In this document: positions 34,913-43,312 of the stretch, piece by piece
How the letters are laid out: each line of letters opens with the position of its first letter
How positions within the stretch are numbered: position 1 is the stretch's first letter
From: Salinicola aestuarinus
GTDB taxonomy: Bacteria; Pseudomonadota; Gammaproteobacteria; Pseudomonadales; Halomonadaceae
NCBI RefSeq assembly: GCF_003206645.1
Contig: NZ_PZJP01000003.1
Location: 107,027 to 171,026 of the forward strand
Length of the DNA stretch: 64,000 nt
Direction: 5' to 3'
The notes under the pieces: generated by a model
What the model saw: only the letters and a program-made list of their open reading frames with translations
Told to the model about the DNA's origin: nothing
The model's database searches: none
Made by a program: the position numbers and the translations under genes

Positions 34913-36111
34913 TCGGACGCCGTGATCCGACAGCCGCTGCCCCCAGCGCCAAACGGAGCTGGCTTGCGGTCGCCGCCATGTTCGCCCTCAATGGCGGGCT
35001 ATTCGGCACCTGGGCCTCGCGCATCCCGTCGGTCACCGCGCGCCACGATCTCGGCGGCGGCGAGCTCGGCCTGCTCCTGTTGATGCTCGCCATCGGCGCG
35101 ATCGCCTCCTTTCCGCTCGCCGGGCGCGCCGCGGACCACTTCGGCGCCGCGCCCGCCACGCTCGCCATTGGCGTCGGCTACGCCGTGGCGCTGCCGCTGA
35201 TCGCGCTGGCGCCGAGCGTCCCCTTCCTCGCCGTGGCGCTATGCCTGTTCGGCGCCGGACACGGCGCCATGGATGTCACCATGAATAGCTGGGCCGGCGA
35301 GGCGGAGCGCTTCATTCAACGCCCGGTGATGTCGTCGTTTCACGCCCTGTGGAGCCTCGGTGCCGGCGTCGGTGCGCTCAGTGGTTTCGCCGCGACCTCG
35401 CTGGGTCTGGGGCTCGTCGCGCACTTTTTCGTCATGGGCGCCACGCTATGGGCGACGGCGAGCTGGCTCGGTCATATCGGCTGGCGCTCGGAAACGCGGG
35501 ATCGCGCGCCGGGCGCACGACGCTTCCCGCTGCCCCGCGGCGCACTGTTCTGGATCGGGCTGGTGGCGATGTGCTCGGCCCTCGGCGAAGGGGCGATTGC
35601 CGACTGGAGCGCGCTCTTCCTGGTCAGCGTCACCCGGGTGAGCGAGGCGCAGGCGGCGCTGGGCTACGCCGTCTTTTCAGTGGCGATGGTGGCGATGCGG
35701 CTGGTTGGCGGCGTGGCGATCTCCCGGCTGGGTGCCGTGCGCGTGGCTCGGCTGGCGGGTTGCCTGGCGTTCGCCGGCGTGCTGCTCGCCGTACTCTCCG
35801 GGCAGTTCGGCGCGGCGCTCGCCGGGTTCGCGCTGCTGGGGCTTGGCTACGCGATGATCATGCCGCTGGCATTCACCCGTGCGGCCAACGACCCGGAAAC
35901 GCCACCGGGTGTCGCCATCGCGAGCGTCGCCACCCTGGGCTACGGCGGCATCCTGATCGGCCCGCCGCTGATCGGCTTTACGGCGCACTTCATCACCCTG
36001 CACTACGCCTTCGCGCTGCTCGGCGTGCTGGCACTGGTGATCATCGCCAAGGCATCCGCGCTGGCGCCGCCAACCTCCTCGGCCGGCGGGGCCGAGCCGT
36101 TCCCCCAATAG
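34909..36111 (+). CDS. MFS transporter, YbjJ-like
   Basis: The 400-residue protein has 12 hydrophobic segments and the pattern of the YbjJ-type MFS group: FALNGGLFGTWASRIPSVTARHDLGGGELGLLL, then GAGHGAMDVTMNSWAGEAE and MSSFHALWSLGAGVGAL. Substrate unknown. The start is a GTG that overlaps the zwf stop (GTGA), so it is translated together with zwf, an unusual coupling that may hint at a sugar-related cargo. That is inference only. Confidence 0.87.
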   Translation: MIGRRDPTAAAPSAKRSWLAVAAMFALNGGLFGTWASRIPSVTARHDLGGGELGLLLLMLAIGAIASFPLAGRAADHFGAAPATLAIGVGYAVALPLIALAPSVPFLAVALCLFGAGHGAMDVTMNSWAGEAERFIQRPVMSSFHALWSLGAGVGALSGFAATSLGLGLVAHFFVMGATLWATASWLGHIGWRSETRDRAPGARRFPLPRGALFWIGLVAMCSALGEGAIADWSALFLVSVTRVSEAQAALGYAVFSVAMVAMRLVGGVAISRLGAVRVARLAGCLAFAGVLLAVLSGQFGAALAGFALLGLGYAMIMPLAFTRAANDPETPPGVAIASVATLGYGGILIGPPLIGFTAHFITLHYAFALLGVLALVIIAKASALAPPTSSAGGAEPFPQ

Positions 36112-36150
36112 CAGATCGATGGACGGACTGACGGGCGGCGCGAGCCGACG

Positions 36151-37041
36151 CTACTGCACCAGCTCATCTCGCCAGGAGTGAATCGGCGCGAAACCGACCA
36201 GCCGGCGGGCCTTCTCGATGCTGTAGAAGGTCTCGAACTCGCCCATCTCGCGCTTGAGCGGTACCCCCGAGTAGAACCGTTCGCTCACCTCGGCAGTGGT
36301 GAGGCTCACCGAAAGGTCGTCATTCGCCACGTTGAATACCTGATAGCCCAACCCGTCCGTCTTCAGACAGCAGTCGACCATCTGCCCGAGATCGCGGGCG
36401 TCGATATAGGCGAAGATATTGCGACGGCGAAGGGCCGGGTCCTCCATGAAGGCCGGGAACTTCTCACGGTACTCATGCGGCTCGATCACGTTGTTGATAC
36501 GCAAGCCATAGACATCGATGCCCGAGCGCGCCTGAAAGGAGCGTGCGGTGACCTCGTTGACCACCTTGCTCATGGCGTAGCTGTCCTCGGGGACGGTGGG
36601 ATGCGCCTCGTCCACCGGCAGATAGTCCGGCTTTCTCTCGCCATTGGCAAAGCAGATGCCGTAGGTGGTTTCGCTGGAGGCGAAGATCACCTTGGGAATA
36701 CCCAGCTTGGTGGCGGCATCCAGCACGTTGTAGGTGCTCAGCGTGTTGATGCGATACGTCTCGTTGTCCGGCCGGTGCAGAATCGCCGGTATGGCCGCGA
36801 AGTGGACGATGGCATCGTAGCTCGGCACGCCGGTGCCCGGCTCCAGCTCATCGAGGCTGGCGTAGGCCTGGCAGGCATTGAAGACCTGCCCGGCGTCGGT
36901 CAGATCGGTCGTCAACGACACGATGCCAGGCGTGTCGGACGGCGCCCAGTCCAGATTGGTGATCTGGTGTCCCTGATCGCGAAGATAGGCGGTCGCATGA
37001 CGACCCGCCTTGCCGCTACCGCCGGTAAACAGAATGCGCAT
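36151..37041 (-). CDS. NAD-dependent epimerase/dehydratase (extended SDR)
   Basis: The 296-residue protein has the SDR cofactor motif TGGSGKAGRHATAYL, an NNTLSTYNVLDAA-like segment, the catalytic Ser/Tyr/Lys (SSETTYG and SYAMSK) and an extended substrate region. It is a probable sugar or sugar-acid dehydrogenase or epimerase. No sugar biosynthesis genes lie nearby, so the substrate is open. It is convergent with the MFS gene. Confidence 0.87.
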   Translation of the reverse strand: MRILFTGGSGKAGRHATAYLRDQGHQITNLDWAPSDTPGIVSLTTDLTDAGQVFNACQAYASLDELEPGTGVPSYDAIVHFAAIPAILHRPDNETYRINTLSTYNVLDAATKLGIPKVIFASSETTYGICFANGERKPDYLPVDEAHPTVPEDSYAMSKVVNEVTARSFQARSGIDVYGLRINNVIEPHEYREKFPAFMEDPALRRRNIFAYIDARDLGQMVDCCLKTDGLGYQVFNVANDDLSVSLTTAEVSERFYSGVPLKREMGEFETFYSIEKARRLVGFAPIHSWRDELVQ

Positions 37042-37288
37042 GAAGTTCTCCGTTGGGTGGAACGCTCATGACACTCTAGCAACGGATGGGGCGGTCCGCC
37101 GGAAGACAGCCGCGGGTCAGCTGTCATCGATCACGAGCGGTCGCGCCATCGACTTCTCGCCGCGCGCTTGGCGTTGACCGTCAACGTCCGATCGCGCCCA
37201 CCGTCGCGAGAGCCGCGATCTTTCTGGACGCGAAGGCGATTGCCATCATCGGCGGTCGCCGGACCCACGACTGTCTCTCACGCTGCCC

Positions 37289-38236
37289 TCACGCCGTCAG
37301 CCGACCTAGCGCGAAGCCGGCGATGGCGGTGTCCTGTACGCCGGTGCCGGTGAGATCGCAGACGGTGATCTCGTTCGGTTCCCGACGTAGCGGCTGGCCG
37401 TTGGCGATGACGCGGCCGAGTTCGAGTACCTTGAACGGCGGCGTGTGGCCGGCGTAGGCCTTGAGCTCCCCGTTGGTCTCGCTCTGGGCGCGGGTATCGG
37501 CGATGAAGTGATCCGCGCGCGTCATCACCGAGGTGTCGAGCTCGCGCTTCTCGGGGCTGTCCGAGCCCATGGCGGTAACGTGGACGCCTGCCGGCAGATG
37601 CTCGCCAAAGAGCAGCGGCGCCCGCGACGGCGTGGTGGTGACGACGATGTCCGCGTTGGCGCAAGCCGTGCCGATCTCGTCGTGCACCGCGACCGTCACA
37701 CCGTGGCGCTCGCGCATCCGCGCAGCGTAGACGCCGGCTTTCTCGGCGTCGCGAGCCCAGACGTCGATATGCGCGATGTCGCGCACCAGCGTCAACGCGG
37801 CGATCTGCAACTCGGCCTGCACGCCGGCGCCTAGCACGGCGACGCGGCGGCTCTCTTCCCGGGAGGCGTGCTTGGCGGCAATGGCCCCGGCGAGCGCGGT
37901 GCGCACGTCGGTCAGATAGCCCTCATCGAAGAGCACCGCCTCGACCACACCGGTCTTCGCGGAGAAGACGATCATCAGCCCGTTGAGGCTCGGCAGACCG
38001 AGCTTGGGGTTGTCGAAGAAGCCCGGGCTCACCTTGATCGCAAATGCCGCGTTGCCCTTGATGTGGGCAGTCTTGACGTCGACCTCGCCATTGGACTCCG
38101 CGATCGGCATGGAGAGGATCGGCGGCTGGACGACGTTGCCCTCGCCCAGCGCGCGAAAGCCGCGCTCGACGGCCTCCAGCGACTCGCGGTCGAGGGCAAC
38201 GACGTTCTGGATCTGCTCGCGGTTGTAGAGCTGCAT
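37289..38236 (-). CDS. eutC: Ectoine utilization protein EutC (ornithine cyclodeaminase family)
   Basis: The 315-residue protein is an ornithine cyclodeaminase/mu-crystallin family dehydrogenase: substrate-side VDVKTAHIKGNAAFAIKVSPGF with the lysine, NAD motif VAVLGAGVQAELQIAAL, and AMGSDSPEKRELD. EutC and EutB together are believed to convert the 3-hydroxy group of the hydroxyectoine-derived diaminobutyrate. Location at the end of the doe/eut series fits. ATG at 38236 with AGGAG at five bases is preferred over the GTG two codons upstream. Confidence 0.9.
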   Translation of the reverse strand: MQLYNREQIQNVVALDRESLEAVERGFRALGEGNVVQPPILSMPIAESNGEVDVKTAHIKGNAAFAIKVSPGFFDNPKLGLPSLNGLMIVFSAKTGVVEAVLFDEGYLTDVRTALAGAIAAKHASREESRRVAVLGAGVQAELQIAALTLVRDIAHIDVWARDAEKAGVYAARMRERHGVTVAVHDEIGTACANADIVVTTTPSRAPLLFGEHLPAGVHVTAMGSDSPEKRELDTSVMTRADHFIADTRAQSETNGELKAYAGHTPPFKVLELGRVIANGQPLRREPNEITVCDLTGTGVQDTAIAGFALGRLTA

Positions 38237-38314
38237 CCTCACTCCTGACTTATTGATAACAGTAGTTCGATCTCATCGCGACGCTCGCCTCCAGCGATGC
38301 CGGCAACGCCCCGT

Positions 38315-39301
38315 TCAGCGTTCAGGGTAGTCGACCAGCGTTCGCGCTCGCATCAGCGTACCGGCGTCGACGCCGTTGCCGGAGACGATCAGCGCGATCG
38401 TCTCGCCGCGCACGTCGATGCCGTGCGCTTCCAGCGCGGCGAGGCCGACCACCGCTGCCCCTTCGACCAGCATCTTCTCGTGCTCGAAGAAATGCAGCAT
38501 GGCGCGGGCGATGGCCGTCTCGGAGACGCGGTAGTGATCGTCCATCACCTCGCGCACCAGCGCATAGGTGCAGCGATTGTCGAGCCCGATACCGCCGCCG
38601 AGGGAGTCGGCAAGCGACGCTTCCTCCTCGACCTCGACCGGCCTGCCCGCCGCGAGGCTGTCGATCATCGCCGCGCCCTTCTCCATGCTGACGCCGGTCA
38701 CGTGCACGCCAGGGTTGATGCCCTTGAGCGCCCGCCCGACACCGCCGAGCAGGCCGCCGCCGGAGAGCCCGATCAGCGTGCGGTCGAGCTTGGGCAGATC
38801 CTCCATCAGTTCCAGACCGATGGTGCCCTGCCCGGCCGCGATCAGCGGGTCATCGAAGGGCTCGATCAGCGCCATGCCCGCCTCACTCACCAGTCGCCTC
38901 GCCTCGACGAAGGCGTCGTCCTGGGAGCGACCGATCACCCTTGCCTCGGCGCCGAGCGCCTCGATGGCGGCGACCTTGTTGGCCGGCACCAGTTCGGAGA
39001 CACAGATCACCGCCCGCGCGCCGAGGCGTTTCGCTGCCCACGCCACGGCGCGGCCGTGATTGCCAGTGGAGGCCGTGGTCACGCCGCGTTCGAGCTGATC
39101 GGGCGAGAGCGAGGCGATCTTGTTGAGCGCGCCGCGGAGTTTGAACGCCCCGCTCGGCTGCAGCGTTTCGAGCTTCAAGTGGATGTCGGCGTCAAAGCGC
39201 GCCGACAGACTCTGCGAGTGGATCAGCGGCGTGCGCGCGGCCTGACCCTGGATGCGAGCCCGGGCCAGATAGATGTCGTGCAGGGTGACGGGGTCGGACA
39301 T
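38315..39301 (-). CDS. eutB: Hydroxyectoine utilization dehydratase EutB (threonine dehydratase-like)
   Basis: The 328-residue PLP enzyme of the threonine/serine dehydratase fold has the PLP-lysine motif PSGAFKLRGALNKI, TASTGNHGRAVAW and the glycine loop IGLSGGGLLGGVG. EutB-type enzymes are placed after doeA/doeB in hydroxyectoine breakdown. It precedes eutC by 78 bases and follows doeD. The start at 39301 with GGGAG is preferred over 39337. Without biochemistry, a serine/threonine dehydratase role cannot be excluded, but the context is strong. Confidence 0.9.
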   Translation of the reverse strand: MSDPVTLHDIYLARARIQGQAARTPLIHSQSLSARFDADIHLKLETLQPSGAFKLRGALNKIASLSPDQLERGVTTASTGNHGRAVAWAAKRLGARAVICVSELVPANKVAAIEALGAEARVIGRSQDDAFVEARRLVSEAGMALIEPFDDPLIAAGQGTIGLELMEDLPKLDRTLIGLSGGGLLGGVGRALKGINPGVHVTGVSMEKGAAMIDSLAAGRPVEVEEEASLADSLGGGIGLDNRCTYALVREVMDDHYRVSETAIARAMLHFFEHEKMLVEGAAVVGLAALEAHGIDVRGETIALIVSGNGVDAGTLMRARTLVDYPER

Positions 39302-39424
39302 GTCGGCTCCCGAATCGGAACGGTAAAACGACGGCATGGCAAAGCGGCAGGATGAATCGCTTCACCCTGCCGCAGGTTCACGCCGACATCCATGCGCGTA
39401 GCGGGATCGTAGGGCAACACACGC

Positions 39425-39470
39425 TTGATCAGCCCTTGGGATCGCCGTTGATCAGCCCTTGAGATCGCCG
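39425..39470. repeat. 23-base tandem duplication over the doeD stop codon
   Basis: TTGATCAGCCCTTGRGATCGCCG occurs at 39425-39447 and 39448-39470, 22 of 23 identical. The second copy contains the doeD stop codon and its last codons; the first copy repeats both just beyond. Confidence 0.9.
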
Positions 39471-40864
39471 CTGCGCGTCAACTCGTCGGTCACCCGGTCG
39501 ATGGCGCGTTTGGCGCGGCCGATCACCTCGTCCACTTCGTCGCGGTCGATGACCAGCGGCGGCGCAAAGCCAAGGATGTCGCCGTTGGGCATGGCGCGGG
39601 CGATCAGATTCTCCTCCAGTGCGGCGGCGGCGATTCGGGGGCCGACCTTGAGCGCCGGGTCGAAAGGTACGTGGGCGCCTTTCTGCGGCGCGAACTCCAG
39701 CGCCGCCATCAGCCCTTCGCCGCGGACATCGCCGACCAGCGGATGCTCGCCGAAGGTCCGCTGCATGGCGGCGTTGAAATAGGCGCCGGTCTCGGCGGCG
39801 TTGCCCACCAGATTCTCGCGCTCGATGATGTCGAGGTTCGCCATTGCGGCGGCGGCGCCCAGCGGGTGGCCGGAGTAGGTCCAACCGTGGCCGATGGGGC
39901 CGAACTCGCCGGTGCCGTCTTCCAGCGCTTGCCACACCCGTTCGCCGACGATCACCCCGGAGAGCGGCTGATAGGCGCTGGTCAGCCCCTTGGCGATGGT
40001 CACCAGGTCCGGCTTGATGCCGTAGTGCTGGAAGCCGAAATCACTGCCCAGGCGCCCGAAGCCGCTGACGACCTCATCACTGATCAGCAGGATGTCGTAG
40101 CGCTCGAGTACCGTCTGGATCGCCTCCCAGTAACCTTCCGGGGGCGGAATGATGCCACCGGTCCCCAGCACCGGTTCGCCGATGAAGGCACCGACGGTCT
40201 CCGGGCCTTCGCGCTGGATCATCGCCTCGAGCTCGGCGGCGCAGTGGGCAGAGAACTCGCGCTCACTCATCTCGCCCCGGGGCCGGCGGTAATAATACGG
40301 CGCCTCGGTATGCAGCACGCCGTCGATGGGCAGGTCGAAGTGCTGGTGGAACGCGGGCAGCCCGGTAAGCGAGCCGGCGGCGATGCTGGACCCGTGATAG
40401 CCGCGATGGCGCGAGATGATCTTTTTCTTCTGCGGACGACCGGTGACGTTGTGGTAGTAGCGCACCAGCTTGATCTGCGTCTCGTTGGCGTCGCTGCCGG
40501 AGAGCCCGTAGTAGACGCGGTTGAGACCATTGCCCGCGAGCTTGGCGATGCGCTCGGAGAGGGCGATCAGCGGCTCGTTGGAGTGGCCGACATAGGTATG
40601 GTAGTAAGCCAGCTCCTTGGCCTGCGCGTAGATCGCATCGGCAATCTCGGTGCGCCCGTAGCCGATGTTGACGCAGTAGAGCCCGGCGAAGGCGTCGATC
40701 ATCTCGCGGCCGTCGCGGTCGACGATGGAGATGCCTTTACCGCCGGTGATGATACGTCCCGGCGCATCGCCCTGGGCGAAATCGCGCAGGTGGGTGGAAG
40801 CGTGAAAGGTGTGGCGGCGACTGCTGTCGATCAGGTCGGCAGTGGAAACTCGCGTGTCTGACAT
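39452..40864 (-). CDS. doeD: Diaminobutyrate aminotransferase DoeD (class III)
   Basis: The 470-residue class III aminotransferase has the motifs FAGLYCVNIGYG, GLSGSDANETQIKL, ISRHRGYHGSS, LISDEVVSGFGRLG (PLP Asp) and the lysine of TIAKGLTSAYQPLSG. In ectoine breakdown DoeD transfers the amino group of L-2,4-diaminobutyrate to give aspartate semialdehyde. It lies 111 bases after doeC and 150 before eutB. The gene end is duplicated (see repeat). An omega-amino acid transaminase would look similar; context decides. Confidence 0.9.
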   Translation of the reverse strand: MSDTRVSTADLIDSSRRHTFHASTHLRDFAQGDAPGRIITGGKGISIVDRDGREMIDAFAGLYCVNIGYGRTEIADAIYAQAKELAYYHTYVGHSNEPLIALSERIAKLAGNGLNRVYYGLSGSDANETQIKLVRYYHNVTGRPQKKKIISRHRGYHGSSIAAGSLTGLPAFHQHFDLPIDGVLHTEAPYYYRRPRGEMSEREFSAHCAAELEAMIQREGPETVGAFIGEPVLGTGGIIPPPEGYWEAIQTVLERYDILLISDEVVSGFGRLGSDFGFQHYGIKPDLVTIAKGLTSAYQPLSGVIVGERVWQALEDGTGEFGPIGHGWTYSGHPLGAAAAMANLDIIERENLVGNAAETGAYFNAAMQRTFGEHPLVGDVRGEGLMAALEFAPQKGAHVPFDPALKVGPRIAAAALEENLIARAMPNGDILGFAPPLVIDRDEVDEVIGRAKRAIDRVTDELTRSGDLKG

Positions 40865-40975
40865 GGGGCTACCTCAGGGATGACGCCGGCTGAATGCCGG
40901 TGGCCGAGCGGCGGCATCGCCGCCCGGTCGATGAAAAATGAGTTGAGGAAACGGCACCCGGCGTGCCGCCTTGGC

Positions 40976-42439
40976 TCAGGAGGAACTGACGGAGGGCAAA
41001 TTGCCCAGGCAGTAGTACTTGGTGTCGAGATACTCCTCCAGGCCCTGCGCACCGCCCTCACGGCCAAGCCCGGACTGCTTCACGCCGCCGAAGGGAATCG
41101 GTGCGCCGGTCATCTTGACGCTGTTGACGCTCACCATGCCGTATTCGAGCCCGCGCATCAGTTTCCAGATGCGACGCACATCGGTGGTGTAGACGTAGGC
41201 GGCGAGACCGTATTCGGTATCGTTGGCCAGTCGGAGTGCCTCTTCGTCCGTGTCGAAGACACCGATCCCCGCCACCGGCGAGAAGGTCTCCTCGCGGAAG
41301 ACGCGCATCTCCGGGGTGATGTCGGCAAGCAGCGTGGGCACGAAGAAATTTTCCCCCGGAGCCCGCCGCTGGCTGCCGAGCTGGCGGGCGCCTCTGGCGA
41401 CACCGTCCTCGACGATGGCGGCGGCGGCATCCACGGCGCGCTTGTGGATCAGCGGGCCGATGTCGCTGTTCTCCAAGCCGTTACCCACGCTGAGCGCATC
41501 CATGTGGACGACGAAGCGTTCGACGAAGGCGTCGTAGATGCCCCGCTGGACCAGGATGCGGTTGGCGGCGAGACAATCCTGCCCGGCGGTCTGGAACTTC
41601 GCCGCCACGGCCTCTTTCGCCGCCGCGTCCGGGTCCATGTCGTCGCAGACGATGAAAGGCGCGTTACCGCCGAGCTCCAGCGACATCCGCTTGACGTTGG
41701 ACGAGCTCTGGCGCATCAGCAGCTTGCCGACCCGGGTCGAGCCGGTGAAAGAGATATTGCGCACCCGGTCGTCGCTGCAGAGCACCTCCGACACGGTCGC
41801 CGCATCGCCGGTGACGACGTTGAACACGCCGGCGGGGATACCGGCGCGCTCGGCGAGTTCCGCCAGCGCCAGCGCCGAATAGGGCGTCTCGTTAGCGGGC
41901 TTGACGATCACCGGGCAGCCGGCGGCCAGCGCCGCCCCCGCCTTGCGGGTGATCATCGCCAGCGGGAAGTTCCACGGCGTGAACATTGCCGCCACGCCCA
42001 CCGGTTCCTTGATCGTCCCCAGCGCGGCATCGGGAATGTGGCTGGGAATGGTCATGCCGTAGGCGCGCTTGCCCTCCTCGGCGAACCACTGGATGAAGCT
42101 CGCGCCGTAGTCGATCTCGCCGCGGGCGTCGTCGAGCGGTTTGCCCTGCTCACGGGTCATCAGGTAGGCAAGGTCCTCCTTGTGCTGATGCAGCAGGCGA
42201 TACCAGGCGTTGAGCTTTTCGGCCCGCTGGTTGACGTTGAGGGCACGCCAGCCGGCGAAGGCGTGCTCGGCGGCGGTGACCGAGGCGGTGATCTGCTCGG
42301 CTTCAAGCAGCGCGCAGTGGCCCAGCGTCTCGCCGGTGGCGGGGTCGACGACGGCCTCTTCCCGGCCCTGGGAGCCGTGGGTCCATTTGCCGTCGATGTA
42401 GGCGTACTGGCGGAATAGCCGCGGATCGTCGAGCTTCAT
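40976..42439 (-). CDS. doeC: Aldehyde dehydrogenase DoeC (aspartate semialdehyde oxidising)
   Basis: The 487-residue NAD(P)-dependent aldehyde dehydrogenase resembles succinate-semialdehyde dehydrogenases: TPWNFPLAMITRK, the general base Glu in SLELGGNAPFIV and catalytic Cys in FQTAGQDCLAANR. In the H. elongata scheme DoeC oxidises aspartate semialdehyde to aspartate, the last step of ectoine degradation. ATG at 42439 with GGAG is chosen; the open frame to 42502 is not needed. A long leader with T-tracts separates it from doeX, so it likely has its own promoter. Confidence 0.9.
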   Translation of the reverse strand: MKLDDPRLFRQYAYIDGKWTHGSQGREEAVVDPATGETLGHCALLEAEQITASVTAAEHAFAGWRALNVNQRAEKLNAWYRLLHQHKEDLAYLMTREQGKPLDDARGEIDYGASFIQWFAEEGKRAYGMTIPSHIPDAALGTIKEPVGVAAMFTPWNFPLAMITRKAGAALAAGCPVIVKPANETPYSALALAELAERAGIPAGVFNVVTGDAATVSEVLCSDDRVRNISFTGSTRVGKLLMRQSSSNVKRMSLELGGNAPFIVCDDMDPDAAAKEAVAAKFQTAGQDCLAANRILVQRGIYDAFVERFVVHMDALSVGNGLENSDIGPLIHKRAVDAAAAIVEDGVARGARQLGSQRRAPGENFFVPTLLADITPEMRVFREETFSPVAGIGVFDTDEEALRLANDTEYGLAAYVYTTDVRRIWKLMRGLEYGMVSVNSVKMTGAPIPFGGVKQSGLGREGGAQGLEEYLDTKYYCLGNLPSVSSS

Positions 42440-42544
42440 GTCATCTCCAGCGTCGCGACCGGCGAAAGTGCCGGTCGATACGAAAAGGGTCGGAGCGGGC
42501 ATAACCCGCCGATGCCCCCAGCCTACGCCTGACGGCGTCGGTTG

Positions 42545-42613
42545 TTTTTTCGTCCTGCGCTGTCCGACCTGGCGTTTTTTTTGGAAAGCGGCCGTGCGAC
42601 CTCCGGTTTTTTT
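42545..42613 (-). promoter_or_regulatory. Three phased A/T-tracts upstream of doeC
   Basis: Runs of six, eight and seven T lie at 42545-42550, 42575-42582 and 42607-42613, A-tracts on the coding strand. Their centres are about 31 bases apart, close to three helical turns, so the bends should add in phase. They lie 105-175 bases before doeC. Such curved DNA often aids Lrp-type or other regulators; DoeX is an Lrp-type protein encoded next door. Confidence 0.45.
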
Positions 42614-42789
42614 GGCGGTGACGGGGCACTCAGGCGCGTGGCGTCACGCTCAACCCCCCGAGAGCACACAACGGAAGGCCTCGATGGCGTGCGGCAGACG
42701 CTCGTCGGGCACTTCGGCGGCGGCGACCCTACTGTTGCCTCGACAACTTTCTTACTGAGACTTTTCCCCGACAACGTCCCCCTACAACG

Positions 42790-42819
42790 CAACGACCCGG
42801 CCACATGGCCGGGTCGTTG
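42790..42819 (-). terminator. Hairpin after doeX
   Basis: A perfect 13-bp stem (42790-42802 with 42807-42819) closes a 4-base loop, 22 bases beyond the doeX stop. It has no strong T-run on the minus strand. It probably ends the doeA-doeB-doeX transcript. Confidence 0.72.
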
Positions 42820-42841
42820 TGGTCTTGCTCGCCCCCCTTCC

Positions 42842-43312
42842 CTACTCGTCGAGCGATAGCGCCGGTGGCCCTTCCCGCTTCACGGTCTTGGTGACGATGT
42901 AGGTGAAGTAGCGCTCGATCCCCAGGTCCGAGACCAGCCAGGCGTCGATGAGGCGCTGATAGGCGTCGATGCTCTCGGCGTCGACGCGCACGAGATAGTC
43001 CATGCCGCCGCCGATGGCATAGCACTCCGCCACCGCCTCGGTGTCGAGCGCCAGTCGCTCGAAGCGGGCGAGGCTTTCGGCGCTGTGCTGCTTGAGTTCG
43101 ACCTGCACCCACACCGGCGTGCGTTTGACGATGGCGTCCGGGTTGAGCCGCACGCTGTAGCCCTCGATCACCCCGGCCTTCTCGAGACGTTTGACCCGCT
43201 CCCAGCAGGGGCTGACAGAGAGATTGATCGCCTCCGCCAGCCGCGACTTGGTGATCCGGCCGTCGTGACTCAGGATCTGGAGGATCTTGAGATCGTAGCG
43301 GTCGAGCTTCAT
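42842..43312 (-). CDS. doeX: Lrp/AsnC-type regulator DoeX
   Basis: The 156-residue regulator has an N-terminal helix-turn-helix (LDRYDLKILQILSHDGRITKSRLAEAINLSVSPCWERVKRLEKAGVI) and a C-terminal RAM ligand domain (AVAECYAIGGGMDYLVRVDAESIDAYQRLID). Its start overlaps the doeB stop by four bases, so it is translated with doeB. DoeX is known as a regulator of ectoine degradation in H. elongata. It probably senses ectoine-derived diaminobutyrate compounds and controls doeA and perhaps doeC. Confidence 0.93.
   Translation of the reverse strand: MKLDRYDLKILQILSHDGRITKSRLAEAINLSVSPCWERVKRLEKAGVIEGYSVRLNPDAIVKRTPVWVQVELKQHSAESLARFERLALDTEAVAECYAIGGGMDYLVRVDAESIDAYQRLIDAWLVSDLGIERYFTYIVTKTVKREGPPALSLDE

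Larger units (their letters stand above)
42440..42841. other. Regulatory gap between doeX and doeC
   Basis: Some 400 bases hold no convincing gene. They contain, from the doeX side, a strong hairpin (42790-42819), then a stretch of ordinary composition, then three T-tracts (42545-42613), then about 100 bases of doeC leader. Overlapping minus-strand frames are low-quality and not called. Confidence 0.7.
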
